A program made the position numbers and the translations under genes. A DNA stretch of 33,034 nucleotides from Parcubacteria group bacterium GW2011_GWD2_42_14. Its GTDB lineage: Bacteria; Patescibacteriota; Minisyncoccia; Phycocordibacterales; UBA12088. Below the pieces are notes generated by a model, which was not told the DNA's origin, searched no databases, and saw nothing but the letters and a program-made list of their open reading frames with translations. The DNA is taken from positions 1 through 33,034 of the forward strand of contig LCCS01000006.1 of assembly GCA_000998045.1 (NCBI GenBank). Direction: 5' to 3'. Shown in pieces: positions 10,310-19,982 of the stretch; the first letter of the stretch is position 1; each line of letters starts with the position of its first letter.

Positions 10310-12178
10310 ATGTTTAATCCAGACCATCATATGCATAAGATTGGAATAGGTAAATTTGCAGTTATTGCGTCACTTTCGATTTTTGCTGTATTTCTACTCA
10401 CTGCTTTTATAGATGTCCAAAACACTGGTACACATAGTGTGCAAGCCACGTCCACCGCTACCACGACCGTTACGGTATTGAACACCCCTCCAGCGTGGAC
10501 AGTAACGGCGTATGAATACTTTGCTTCTGCAACTTCTACCCCCACCAACTCAGGAAGCACGACTGTATGGACTGCTACAGCGACAGACAGCAACGGAGAA
10601 AACTACTACCTACTTATTTGTAAAGCAAGTAGTACCCCAACCCCAACTCCCAGTGGTGCACCGGTATGTGGAGGTGGCTCGACTAATCAATGGGCTGTTT
10701 CCGCCTCGACGGTAAGCGGTGCGGCTGCCCAAGTATCTACGACCACGGCGGAATCATGGGCAGAATCGAATGACTGGTATGCCTATATTTGTGACAACAA
10801 CGCAGGAAGTCCGCGATGTAATGCAGCCATGTATAACGGTCTTCATGAGCCTTGGGCTGCCACAGCTACCTCCTCACCTTTCGTTGTAAACCATAGACCT
10901 ACCTTTACGCTTGCTGCTGATGATTCACCGACACTTCCAGGGGCGACTACGACATGGACGACAACTTCAGATGACGCCGATACACTCGGTGGCGACGACA
11001 CGATGCAACTACACGTCTGTAAGGCACAAGACTTTGATGCTACCATTCCAGCTTGTGGGGCGGGAGGATTTTGGGCAAGCTCGACATTTGTGGCCTCAAA
11101 CGTCTCAGCTGAGGGGTACATCACCCCACCGGCACAGGACAAAGATCATGCGGCCTATGTATACATTGTTGATGACTACAAGCATCCTGCGATAGGAGCT
11201 ACGCAAGGTTCAAACACGCTTTTGACTGTGGGTAATGCAACTCCAGTTGTGGTCTACGATAGTCTTTCAGTATTTGATGTATTTGGTTCTACTACTCCAG
11301 AAGATTACACCCTTGCGTTAACTACTGAAGAAGGCCAAACGGACAACTTCGTTGTACAGTTTGAGGTCCTCGACGACAACAGTTGTGAAGCTGATGGTGG
11401 TGGTGATGAGATTTCAGATGTAGATATAAACATATATCGCTCTGGAAAAGGAGGAATAGATGGTCTCGGATGTGATGCCTCAGGTGAATATGATGCTAAT
11501 GACTGCTACACCCACACGAATTCATTCTTCACCCCAACCTGCTACCAAGTACCTGGAGACTGTTCCGGTCCCGCACAGTCGACTGTTCAATGGGAGTGTA
11601 CATTTTCACTGTGGTATATTGCTGACCCCACAGACGTTGGAAGTGAATACGTATCAGAACACTGGACAGGAGCGTCACGCGCGACCGATGATGATTCAGC
11701 AGTGTCAGCGTATGGTACAAGCTCAGTTACTTCTGAAATGACACAGTTCCTATCTTTCAGGGCTACTGGTACACCTATCGCCTATGGTTCGCTTGAGCCA
11801 GGGCAAAACAACCCAACACACGTAGGTTCTACGACAGTGTATGCGACAGGAAACACTGGACTTGACGAGTACCTTTCAGGTGATGCAATGTGTGTGTCAT
11901 TCCCAACATGTTCTGGACTTGCAACCAACACTATCTATGTGCCGTACCAGCACTACTCTCTCGCAAGCGCGACAGCATATGGTGCTGGAACAGAACTCTC
12001 TACAAGTACTGCACCGACATGGGTTGATGTAGTTATTCCAAAAACAACAGCAACTTCATCACCTGCAGAAGATGCTACCTATTGGGCGATAGCAGTACCG
12101 TCGTCTATCACCTTTGCTGGAGACTATATTGGACGTAACTATATTGATGCGGTCGTTTCTCCGAGCGCAGCTTGGTAA
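10310..12178 (+). CDS. Secreted/surface protein; C-terminus paralogous to the 2..2560 protein
   Basis: N-terminal TM/signal; Ser/Thr-rich; shared patterns 'DPTDVGSEYVSEHW' and 'YWAIAVPSS...IGRNYI' with the first CDS. Confidence 0.75.
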   Translation: MFNPDHHMHKIGIGKFAVIASLSIFAVFLLTAFIDVQNTGTHSVQATSTATTTVTVLNTPPAWTVTAYEYFASATSTPTNSGSTTVWTATATDSNGENYYLLICKASSTPTPTPSGAPVCGGGSTNQWAVSASTVSGAAAQVSTTTAESWAESNDWYAYICDNNAGSPRCNAAMYNGLHEPWAATATSSPFVVNHRPTFTLAADDSPTLPGATTTWTTTSDDADTLGGDDTMQLHVCKAQDFDATIPACGAGGFWASSTFVASNVSAEGYITPPAQDKDHAAYVYIVDDYKHPAIGATQGSNTLLTVGNATPVVVYDSLSVFDVFGSTTPEDYTLALTTEEGQTDNFVVQFEVLDDNSCEADGGGDEISDVDINIYRSGKGGIDGLGCDASGEYDANDCYTHTNSFFTPTCYQVPGDCSGPAQSTVQWECTFSLWYIADPTDVGSEYVSEHWTGASRATDDDSAVSAYGTSSVTSEMTQFLSFRATGTPIAYGSLEPGQNNPTHVGSTTVYATGNTGLDEYLSGDAMCVSFPTCSGLATNTIYVPYQHYSLASATAYGAGTELSTSTAPTWVDVVIPKTTATSSPAEDATYWAIAVPSSITFAGDYIGRNYIDAVVSPSAAW

Positions 12179-12205
12179 AATTGACATATTTTACATTTGT
12201 TTTAA

Positions 12206-12231
12206 AAAAAGACCCTTCAAAGGGTCTTTTT
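12206..12231. terminator. Rho-independent (bidirectional-looking) terminator
   Basis: AAAAAGACCCTT-ca-AAGGGTCTTTTT perfect 12-bp stem with a T tract. Confidence 0.85.
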
Positions 12232-12250
12232 ACTTATTGACATATACTAG

Positions 12251-12422
12251 GACCTCCACAGACGTATGCAGTTCTAGGAAAACGAACAAAATGTTGTGAG
12301 CTGTACACGTCGTACTGTGAACAACATTTTGCGTAGGGCAACGATGAAATGAGCCATGTTTTCAAGGAGTGCAACGACTATGAAAACAGGAATGCCCTTG
12401 TGGTGCGTCGTCTGTGGAGGTC
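12251..12422. repeat. Nested-hairpin intergenic element (family A, copy 2, opposite orientation)
   Basis: Perfect 14-nt outer arms GACCTCCACAGACG/CGTCTGTGGAGGTC; inner CAAAATGTTG...CAACATTTTG; shares 'TTCGTTTTCCTAGAACTGCAT' with copy 1 on the reverse strand. Confidence 0.85.
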
Positions 12423-12554
12423 ATAGCTTATACTACCCACAAGTTGTGCCCAAATACAAGTATCATATTTCCTGATTTATAGCTACAATAGGTACTGAGG
12501 CGTAGCCTTGTATTTCGTAGTAAAGAAAGGGAAAGTAACAAACGAAAGCTTCTC

Positions 12555-13637
12555 ATGTATAAGCGGTTTTTAATACTTGCGGTATTGTTTATATTCATAA
12601 CTGATGCGAGTGTCGCGTTAGCTGGTTTTGGTATTACTCCTCCATACGTACGCAATGACAAACTCACCCAGGGGTCTACCTTCACACAGGAAATTATTCT
12701 TGTACGTGGTGACCCTGTTGAAGACTTGAAGGCAGAGATTACGATAAATGTTCCAGGTATTGAGGAGTGGATCTCGATAGATCGTGGGAATGAGTTTCTT
12801 CTTCCTGCAGGTGAAAAACAAGTACCTATGCGTGTCACCGTCTCTGTTCCTCAAAACGCTGCGTATGAAAGATATAAAGGAAGTATTCGTATACGTACAC
12901 TATCTCCAGACCCTGCGAGTGGAGTATCTATTGCTCTCGGTGCACAAATAGATGTAGACATACGGGTCGTTGATGAGATACGAGACTTTGAGGTAAAGCG
13001 CGTACAAATAAGTGAAACAGAAGAGCCGCGACGTTTTTGGTGGTTTGAATTCCCTGGAAAAATTCAATTTTCTATGGGTATAGAAAACACTGGTAACGCT
13101 CCTACAGCACCTTCGAGAGTACAGCTTGATATTTATGATCGTCGAGGAAATGTCGTACTTGAAACGTCCTACAACGTAAACAAAATTGAAGAAGTACTGC
13201 CGTTTGAGACTCGAGATACCCAGGCGTTCATACCAACGCGCCTACCCCCAGGAGCATACCTTGTGAAGTACTCAATATTTCGATTTGAGGATGAGGTAAA
13301 ACGTTCTGGGGAGCTGACGCTGTCCGTCTTACCTCAGGGGACCTTGGCAGGATACGAAGGGTTTGGTATCGATGGGTTGTCGTTCTCTGATAAGTTGACG
13401 ATTATTATTCCAGCCGTAGTCATAGTTGTACTGGCTCTCATAAGTATGCTTGTTATCTTTATTCGAAGAAAAAATACTCGCCGGCGAAAACCGACACGGC
13501 GACTGCCTCGTGAAGAAGTGTACGAAGATGAGGATGACGATTACCCAAAGCGACCACGGCAAACAGACCCACAACCAAGAAGGGTGGTACAAGGTGCACA
13601 TGGTGTTGTTGATCTGTCTCGAAGGAATAATAGATAA
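12555..13637 (+). CDS. Membrane-anchored Ig-like/DUF916-like surface protein
   Basis: Signal peptide, 'FGITPPYVRNDKLTQGSTFTQEIILVRGDP' beta-sandwich-like region, C-terminal TM followed by an Arg-rich cytoplasmic tail. Confidence 0.65.
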   Translation: MYKRFLILAVLFIFITDASVALAGFGITPPYVRNDKLTQGSTFTQEIILVRGDPVEDLKAEITINVPGIEEWISIDRGNEFLLPAGEKQVPMRVTVSVPQNAAYERYKGSIRIRTLSPDPASGVSIALGAQIDVDIRVVDEIRDFEVKRVQISETEEPRRFWWFEFPGKIQFSMGIENTGNAPTAPSRVQLDIYDRRGNVVLETSYNVNKIEEVLPFETRDTQAFIPTRLPPGAYLVKYSIFRFEDEVKRSGELTLSVLPQGTLAGYEGFGIDGLSFSDKLTIIIPAVVIVVLALISMLVIFIRRKNTRRRKPTRRLPREEVYEDEDDDYPKRPRQTDPQPRRVVQGAHGVVDLSRRNNR

Positions 13638-13654
13638 TACAGGTCTTATGATGT

Positions 13655-14851
13655 ATGTATGATACCTTGCATGTCAATTCAAGATGGTTTGTTCAAATAT
13701 CTTTGGTCCTGTCCTTCTATCTGTTTGTGTTTTTCTACATAGGTGCACGTACCGACAGTGCACAAGCTCAGTACATAGCTACGACAACCGTATCACTTAC
13801 AGTTTGTGGGGATTCTATTGTTGCTCCATCTGAGTTTTGTGATGATGGTACAAATTCAGGACTGTATGCTTTTTCGATAGCGACTCGTAACTGTAGTTCG
13901 TGTATTGCGTGGGGCCAGTACTGTGGTGATGGCGTTATTCAACCTTTTGAAGGGGAAGAGTGTGATGATGGAAACAATACTGCAGGAGACTATTGCGATG
14001 TGTCATGTCAGAACGAAAGCGATCCAGTGACGGAAGGTGGCGGTGGCGGAAGCGGAGGCTCTGGTGGTGGTGGTGGACGAGGGACCCCAGGTGACGATGG
14101 TATCCCCGATGCCTCAGTAGATGGGGGCATAGAATACCTCGGTGAGACTAATCTCAATATCGCTGGGCGTGCGTACCCAGGAGCGACTATTACCGTTCTC
14201 AGAGATGGCGAAGTAGAGCGAGTGGTTGAGGCAGATTCATCGGCAAACTTTACCTTTTCACTAACCGAACAAACTCCGGGAATTACCACGTTGGGCTTTT
14301 GGGCTGCAGACAGAGCAGGGCGACGATCAATAACGTACGCCGCAACATTTCAAGTGGTACAAAATGCAGTGACGACGCTTTCTGGAATTTTGATACCCCC
14401 TACGCTCACGGTAACTCCTGAGAAAGCTCCTCAAGGGACCGCCATATCCTTTGCTGGGAGCGCGTTACCTTCCACAAAGGTGCAGGCATACGTGGATAAG
14501 GCTGACAAACCTGAAGAAACACTTGCTTCAACTAACGGAGAATGGACTATTTCATACGATACCACAAAGCTGACTAACGAGGCATTTCACACAGTGAAGG
14601 CAAACTATATAGATGAAGATAATATACAGTTAAAAAGCGGGTACAGTTTAATTACAAACTTTTACGTGGGGACACGTGATGTAGGTACGGGTCTTACCGC
14701 GGACTTAAACAACGATGGTGTCGTAAATCTCACAGACTTTTCGATACTCTTGTTTAACTGGAACACTACAAACGCGGTAGCTGATATAAACAAAGATGGA
14801 AGTGTGTCGCTACCGGACTTTTCGATATTACTCTTCTACTGGACGGGATAA
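13655..14851 (+). CDS. Secreted protein with Cys-rich repeat, Gly-rich linker, Ig-like domains and C-terminal dockerin
   Basis: CGDGVIQPFEGEECDDGNNTAGDYCDVSC; C-terminal DLNNDGVVNLTDFSILLFNWN...ADINKDGSVSLPDFSILLFYWTG (duplicated Ca-binding dockerin repeat). Confidence 0.85.
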   Translation: MYDTLHVNSRWFVQISLVLSFYLFVFFYIGARTDSAQAQYIATTTVSLTVCGDSIVAPSEFCDDGTNSGLYAFSIATRNCSSCIAWGQYCGDGVIQPFEGEECDDGNNTAGDYCDVSCQNESDPVTEGGGGGSGGSGGGGGRGTPGDDGIPDASVDGGIEYLGETNLNIAGRAYPGATITVLRDGEVERVVEADSSANFTFSLTEQTPGITTLGFWAADRAGRRSITYAATFQVVQNAVTTLSGILIPPTLTVTPEKAPQGTAISFAGSALPSTKVQAYVDKADKPEETLASTNGEWTISYDTTKLTNEAFHTVKANYIDEDNIQLKSGYSLITNFYVGTRDVGTGLTADLNNDGVVNLTDFSILLFNWNTTNAVADINKDGSVSLPDFSILLFYWTG

Positions 14852-14862
14852 GCGAGTTTTAA

Positions 14863-14956
14863 GTTAAATGTTGAAAGTTAAAAGTTCTTAAAGTTAAAAG
14901 TCCTGTTCGCCTTTGGCGAACAGGCAAGGCAGGTTCGTTAACTTTCAACATTTAAC
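14863..14956. repeat. Intergenic palindromic element with inner hairpin
   Basis: Perfect 19-nt inverted repeat GTTAAATGTTGAAAGTTAA (14863-14881)/TTAACTTTCAACATTTAAC (14938-14956); inner CCTGTTCGCC-ttt-GGCGAACAGG (14902-14924). Confidence 0.85.
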
Positions 14957-14993
14957 ATGCAACTTTTAACTTGTTATACGGTATACTATACAC

Positions 14994-16034
14994 ATGCAAA
15001 GGCTATGTTATATAAGCTTATTTTTGGTAGCTGGATGTATCGGTGTGTTCCCTTACACCACGTATGCAGTTCAAATTTTTCTTGATACTACAGAAAATAC
15101 CCACAATCTATCAGATACATTTTATATACCAGTTCGCATAGATACACAGGGAGAATGTATCAACGCAGTGACCGTTGAAGTTGCCTACAATCCGGACGAA
15201 ATTTCAATACAGGACGTGAGTACTGGTGAATCAGTGCTGACCTTGTGGACTCAGTTTCCTCTTATTCAGAAAAATGAGGGAAAAGAATTAGGACAAGTCC
15301 TCTTTGAGGGCGGTATCCCAGGTGGCTATTGTGGCAGAGTGATAGGTGACCCTGGTCAAACAAACATTCTTGCAAAACTAGTTGTGACAGGAGTGCGACA
15401 ACAAGAATTCGCAACAGATACAAGTAAGGTATCACAAGTTGTTCTTGGTCCAGCAACAAAAGCGTACCTGCATGATGGATCAGGAACAGAAGCACCGCTT
15501 ACCTTGGCAGGAAGTACACTCGTTCTCACCTACTCAAGCTCAAGCCCCAACAATTTATGGCTTTCTGATGTGAAACAAGATGTGATCGCTCCTGAATTGT
15601 TTGAGATAACGTTGGTAGAAGGTCCTTCAGTTGGAAGCAACAAACATTACATTGCATTTAATACCACCGACAAACAAAGCGGTGTTGACCACTATGAAGT
15701 ATTAGAGACTGACCCAGACCGTTTTGGATTTCTAACATGGACCCCAAGAGAATCGTACTGGGTGATTGCATCGAGTCCGTATGAGCTCCGAGACCAAAAC
15801 TTGCACTCGAAAATTCTTGTGAAGGCTGTAGATAAAAACGGTAACGAACGAATCGTAACCTACACACCACCAATGTCACCGTTTGTAGTGTTGACGCAAT
15901 CGTACACAGCGCTACTCCTCGTAGGAGTACTGGTGTTTATTGTTTTCTTAGTGCTCTACAAAACAATCCGAAGAAAGAGACGTAATGACGTGCTTAAGAA
16001 TTCCGCTATTATTGAGGATGACCATGGTCAATAA
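14994..16034 (+). CDS. Membrane-anchored cohesin-domain protein
   Basis: VQIFLDTTENTHNLSDTFYIPVRIDTQGECINAVTVEVAYNPDEISIQDVSTGES...GQVLFEGGIPGGYCG...ILAKLVV, cohesin-like; C-terminal TM. Confidence 0.75.
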   Translation: MQRLCYISLFLVAGCIGVFPYTTYAVQIFLDTTENTHNLSDTFYIPVRIDTQGECINAVTVEVAYNPDEISIQDVSTGESVLTLWTQFPLIQKNEGKELGQVLFEGGIPGGYCGRVIGDPGQTNILAKLVVTGVRQQEFATDTSKVSQVVLGPATKAYLHDGSGTEAPLTLAGSTLVLTYSSSSPNNLWLSDVKQDVIAPELFEITLVEGPSVGSNKHYIAFNTTDKQSGVDHYEVLETDPDRFGFLTWTPRESYWVIASSPYELRDQNLHSKILVKAVDKNGNERIVTYTPPMSPFVVLTQSYTALLLVGVLVFIVFLVLYKTIRRKRRNDVLKNSAIIEDDHGQ

Positions 16035-17901
16035 AATAGAATTTAAGGTTGTATTGAACGCTTTGGGGATACTCGCATTATTCCTATGGATAGGATTGCC
16101 TGCGGTACTTCTTGCCGACAATGCTTCTCTTTCTATTGTCCCCGCTACTCACGTGTACCCTGTCAGTGAGCCATTTACGATTGAGGTACGTGTTGATACA
16201 GGTGGTGCTATTATTGGGACAACGGATGCTACTATTGCATATGATCCACAAGATGTTTCCTATGTATCGGTATCTGGAGAGGGCTCGGTTTTTAGTCGTA
16301 TATCAGCGGACTCTGACAGTAACTATGGGAAAGTAAGTATCTCCGGCTTTATTGAGCGGGGGAAAGAAGGGTTTAATGGTAGCAACGGACTAGTCGCACG
16401 GTTGACCTTTGTCCCTCTTCGTAATGTGGAAACGCAATTTCACTTTGCGAGTGGAAGTGCGACACCGCCTATAGCACTCGGTGCCTCAGTTGCAGATTTG
16501 GCAAATATCCTCTCAGGACTACATGTAGCAAACTACACCTTTATTCCAAAAGAATCAGCAGTAGCGGGAGTTCCTTTCGCTTCTGCACAAGAAACTTTTG
16601 AAATAACACCACTCCCTATTCCTTATACAGAATGGTTTGGTACGACATCCGTAAAATTAAGCTGGACCCTGCCAGATGGAGCAACGGAAATGCGAACACT
16701 GGTGAGTGAAAAAAAGGATGCAACACCGACGAAGGTATACCCAACACTTCTTAACTCAGCAACACTTTCTGGTATTCCAGAGGGAAAAAATTATTTTCTA
16801 CTACAGTTTAAAATCAAGGATTCGTGGGGGTCGGTGATTACCTACCCACTCAATGTGGACGTTTCTGCGCCGAGCTTTGTACTCATACGAGAAGCGGAAC
16901 GAGAGGACGAGTTCGATCCTCGAGTGGGTTTTGTTATAGAGTCATCCGACACACTCTCAGGAATAGGAAAGTATGAGATAAGTATAGACGGTGAGGCTTC
17001 ACAAATATGGGAACGACCTGAAAACGGTATCTATAGTCCCACAGGACTGACCCCAGGTGAGCATATCCTTAGCGCCAAAGCGTATGACCTTGCAGGTAAT
17101 AGCACTTCCACTGACTTGCTCTTTCTCGTCAAATCACTCGAATCTCCCATACTAAAAAACGAAAGTGTCCCGGAGAGAGTGCTTACTGGAGATACTATTA
17201 CGATACAGGGTACATCGTATCCTGATGCAGAAGTTACTGTGTACATTTCACACAATGAGGGCGAGGCCACGGAAAAAGTTACCCCTACCGATGCAGAAGG
17301 AAATTTTACTGCTACTATCACTGAGGCAGCGAAGGCAGGAAAGTATACTTTGTGGTTTACCGTGACTGATAAACGCGGAGCCAAAAGTCCGAACTCGGTG
17401 AAGCGTTCCATAGAGGTCACTCAGCCATCTATTATCTTATTTGGATCTACAGCTGTGACGTATCTGTCTATTATCGTACCGCTCATAGGACTCATTCTGC
17501 TTTTAATGCTTACACTCTGGCTTGGCTTTACGTGGCTTCGTGGATATAGACATCGAGTACGCAAAGAAACAGGCGATGCATACCATGTTGCTCGAGAAGA
17601 ATTTAAAAAACTACGAAAGGAGCTGATAAATCAAATAGGCATGCTTGAAAAAGCAAACCAATCACGTGAGTTGACTCGAGAAGAGATGCGCATTTTTGAT
17701 GATTTATCGAAACGACTTGATGAAATCGAGCGTCATATTACCGATGAGATCGAAGATATAGAGACGGTAGATATAGAGACGGTGCAGTATGAAGAAGATC
17801 CCGTACTACGTTCACACAATATTGATGGTTCATTTGAAACGTATCGAAAAAAGGTCAAAGGTGAGCCTGTGGGTGAGGGTACACATACGGTGCGTCTATA
17901 A
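16024..17901 (+). CDS. Membrane-anchored cohesin-domain protein with Ig-like repeats and cytoplasmic coiled region
   Basis: ASLSIVPATHVYPVSEPFTIEVRVDTGGAIIGTTDATIAYDPQDVSYVSV...ISGFIERGKEGFNGSNGLVARLTFVP; TM near the C-terminus; likely start at the second Met of the tracked ORF. Confidence 0.75.
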   Translation: MVNKIEFKVVLNALGILALFLWIGLPAVLLADNASLSIVPATHVYPVSEPFTIEVRVDTGGAIIGTTDATIAYDPQDVSYVSVSGEGSVFSRISADSDSNYGKVSISGFIERGKEGFNGSNGLVARLTFVPLRNVETQFHFASGSATPPIALGASVADLANILSGLHVANYTFIPKESAVAGVPFASAQETFEITPLPIPYTEWFGTTSVKLSWTLPDGATEMRTLVSEKKDATPTKVYPTLLNSATLSGIPEGKNYFLLQFKIKDSWGSVITYPLNVDVSAPSFVLIREAEREDEFDPRVGFVIESSDTLSGIGKYEISIDGEASQIWERPENGIYSPTGLTPGEHILSAKAYDLAGNSTSTDLLFLVKSLESPILKNESVPERVLTGDTITIQGTSYPDAEVTVYISHNEGEATEKVTPTDAEGNFTATITEAAKAGKYTLWFTVTDKRGAKSPNSVKRSIEVTQPSIILFGSTAVTYLSIIVPLIGLILLLMLTLWLGFTWLRGYRHRVRKETGDAYHVAREEFKKLRKELINQIGMLEKANQSRELTREEMRIFDDLSKRLDEIERHITDEIEDIETVDIETVQYEEDPVLRSHNIDGSFETYRKKVKGEPVGEGTHTVRL

Positions 17902-17927
17902 ATTTCTACCCATTCTTCTCATAAGAG

Positions 17928-17957
17928 CAACCCTTCCTTTTATGGGGGGAAGGGTTG
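17928..17957. terminator. Hairpin between convergent genes
   Basis: CAACCCTTCC...GGAAGGGTTG 10-bp stem between the stops at 17901(+) and 17973(-); no strong T tract. Confidence 0.5.
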
Positions 17958-17972
17958 AACTACACACAGCTA

Positions 17973-18419
17973 TTATCTTCGCTGGACATGATGACCGGCA
18001 TATCTGTCGATTTGTTGTTGCTCGCGTATATATGCAACGCATTGTCTAATATTTCTTTCGATTACAGGTCGTTCTCTTTCTCGGGAAATTTGACTCGGTC
18101 CGTTCAGTATCGCTCCAATAAACGTGAGCGGCGCTGCACCATAAAACGCCATTTGTTGCAAAGACCTTTCTGACTTGGTTGGCTTTTCTGTCAGTCGTAT
18201 TCCAAGCAAACCTTGCTCCATACGTCGTGTGTTTTCCATGTTGACACAATAGATAAGGTTATTCCGATCTTCATAGCTCAAATCAGCAGGTATGGACATT
18301 GTGATGGGTTGATTGAAGATATTTCCGCCACTTGGTCTTGCCGCGCAACCGTTGAATGCGAGAACAGCCACAATTGACATTAGGAGCACAACGCCCCTCC
18401 AACATTTTTTCGTAAGCAT
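17973..18419 (-). CDS. Putative lipoprotein
   Basis: MLTKKCWRGVVLLMSIVAVLAFNGC lipobox-like N-terminus; AGGAGG Shine-Dalgarno just upstream of the start at 18419. Confidence 0.7.
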   Translation of the reverse strand: MLTKKCWRGVVLLMSIVAVLAFNGCAARPSGGNIFNQPITMSIPADLSYEDRNNLIYCVNMENTRRMEQGLLGIRLTEKPTKSERSLQQMAFYGAAPLTFIGAILNGPSQISRERERPVIERNIRQCVAYIREQQQIDRYAGHHVQRR

Positions 18420-18583
18420 TGTACACCTCCTAAAGTAGTTTGGGCCGAGTTTGGCCTTTGGGACTGCAAAATATTGCAAGTATCCTCTAATAAAATACTA
18501 ACATTCTCTCTGTGCGAGTCAACGGTAACGGGATGAAAAAAATACAAAAATAGGGGGTGCTAAAGTAAGGCTCAGTAAAAACA

Positions 18584-19303
18584 CTATTGACCCCACAACA
18601 GAGCAAGTGAGCCAAGTCTATTTCCGCTAGAAATATTAGAAATCAAAACACCAATATCGGCAATAGTTATCTTTCCATCAAGGTTTAAATCGTATGAACG
18701 GTTGTATGCCATAAACAACCGTGCCGAGACAACACCAAAATCAAAAAGATTTACATGTTTGTCGCCATTTACGTCAGGGTTGGGAAAGGATTCGGGTCTG
18801 ACGGAGAGCACAATAGGGTTCTCACTGCACGTTACTTCCGCTCCTGTTCCATCATGTGCGAGCATGGTTGTATCTTCAAAGTATATTTTCGCTTCACCAG
18901 CTTCAGTAGGTACCACTACAAACGTAAGTACGAGTCCTCTACCTACAAAACCTGTATCGCGTATTATGCCTCCTGAAAAATGAACCTTGCCATCATCAGA
19001 GGCTACAGGTTCATCAGACCATAGGTCAATGATTGATTCCTCCCGCGATATACTCTGTATTGTCATTGAAGGAGGTGTCACGATAGTAGCACTAAGTACA
19101 TTGATAGGTGTGTCTGCATCAGCAATAACCTCAAGTGTTACCTGTTCACCAACTTCTACGTACCTGTTGTCACTGGGGACAATACACATTTCTTCCGGAT
19201 CTCGGATAAGGGAGAGTGATGAAGCAAGCAAAAAAACCATCGGAACACCAACCGCAATTTTATATTTATGTTTTCTTAGGTGATGTCGAACCATTTCAAT
19301 CAT
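18584..19303 (-). CDS. Secreted protein with cohesin-like domain and C-terminal dockerin
   Basis: Cohesin-like VGEQVTLEVIADADTPINVLSATIVTPPSMTIQSIS...GKVHFSGGI...GRGLVLTFVVVP; dockerin DVNGDKHVNLFDFGVVSARLF...DLNLDGKITIADIGVLISNIS. Confidence 0.8.
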   Translation of the reverse strand: MIEMVRHHLRKHKYKIAVGVPMVFLLASSLSLIRDPEEMCIVPSDNRYVEVGEQVTLEVIADADTPINVLSATIVTPPSMTIQSISREESIIDLWSDEPVASDDGKVHFSGGIIRDTGFVGRGLVLTFVVVPTEAGEAKIYFEDTTMLAHDGTGAEVTCSENPIVLSVRPESFPNPDVNGDKHVNLFDFGVVSARLFMAYNRSYDLNLDGKITIADIGVLISNISSGNRLGSLALLWGQ

Positions 19304-19395
19304 TGTTCAGTATAGTATATCGTAACAAATTTATTACTACAAAGCACGACATGCTGTACATAACTTAGAATGTTGTATACTACACATAAATATTC

Positions 19396-19926
19396 ATGTT
19401 GAGGAGGAAGAGTACAATTAAACTTGGAGATTACTTTGATGAAGCTGTGTATGGTGCAAACGACGGTATTATTACGACGTTCGCCGTCATTTCAAGTGCG
19501 ACAGGGGCAACACTGGGATCCGAAGCTATTATTATTTTAGGGCTTGCAAACCTTGTTGCAGACGGGTTTTCTATGGGAGCTTCAAGTTTCCTTTCAATCC
19601 GCACAGCTGAAGATGTACAACGGCTTAATAGTTTCTGGAAAAAGAGAAATTCAGATGCTTTGAGCCGATCGCTCACAACTTTTGGGGCATTTGTGGTTGC
19701 TGGTTCTATACCTTTGATTCCTTTTGTAAGTGCTAGTGCGGTAGGGCATGAGTTTATGATATCTGCTGTTGCCGCGGGGATAGCTTTTTTCCTCGTGGGT
19801 GGATCTCGTACGATAGTGACTAAGCGAGGCTTCTTTATTTCTGGATTAGAAATGTTTATAGTGGGAGGTATGGCTGCAATAATAGCGTATAGCATTGGCT
19901 ATGTTATTCATTCAGGTATTGCATAG
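19396..19926 (+). CDS. VIT1/CCC1-family transporter-like protein
   Basis: DYFDEAVYGANDGIITTFAVISSATGATLGSEAIIILGLANLVADGFSMGASSFLSIRTAED. Confidence 0.85.
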   Translation: MLRRKSTIKLGDYFDEAVYGANDGIITTFAVISSATGATLGSEAIIILGLANLVADGFSMGASSFLSIRTAEDVQRLNSFWKKRNSDALSRSLTTFGAFVVAGSIPLIPFVSASAVGHEFMISAVAAGIAFFLVGGSRTIVTKRGFFISGLEMFIVGGMAAIIAYSIGYVIHSGIA

Positions 19927-19941
19927 CAATATTACTAGTAT

Positions 19942-19967
19942 AAATTCTAGTAGTACTACTAGAATTT
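19942..19967. terminator. Perfect palindrome, possible terminator
   Basis: AAATTCTAGTAGTACTACTAGAATTT is a perfect 26-nt palindrome 16 nt after the stop codon. Confidence 0.5.
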
Positions 19968-19982
19968 CTGACACCGAAAAAT

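Noticed and set aside
17755-17787. Short tandem repeat GATATAGAGACGGT x2
   Set aside because: A two-copy in-frame repeat (DIETVDIETV) within a charged tail; minor coding repeat.
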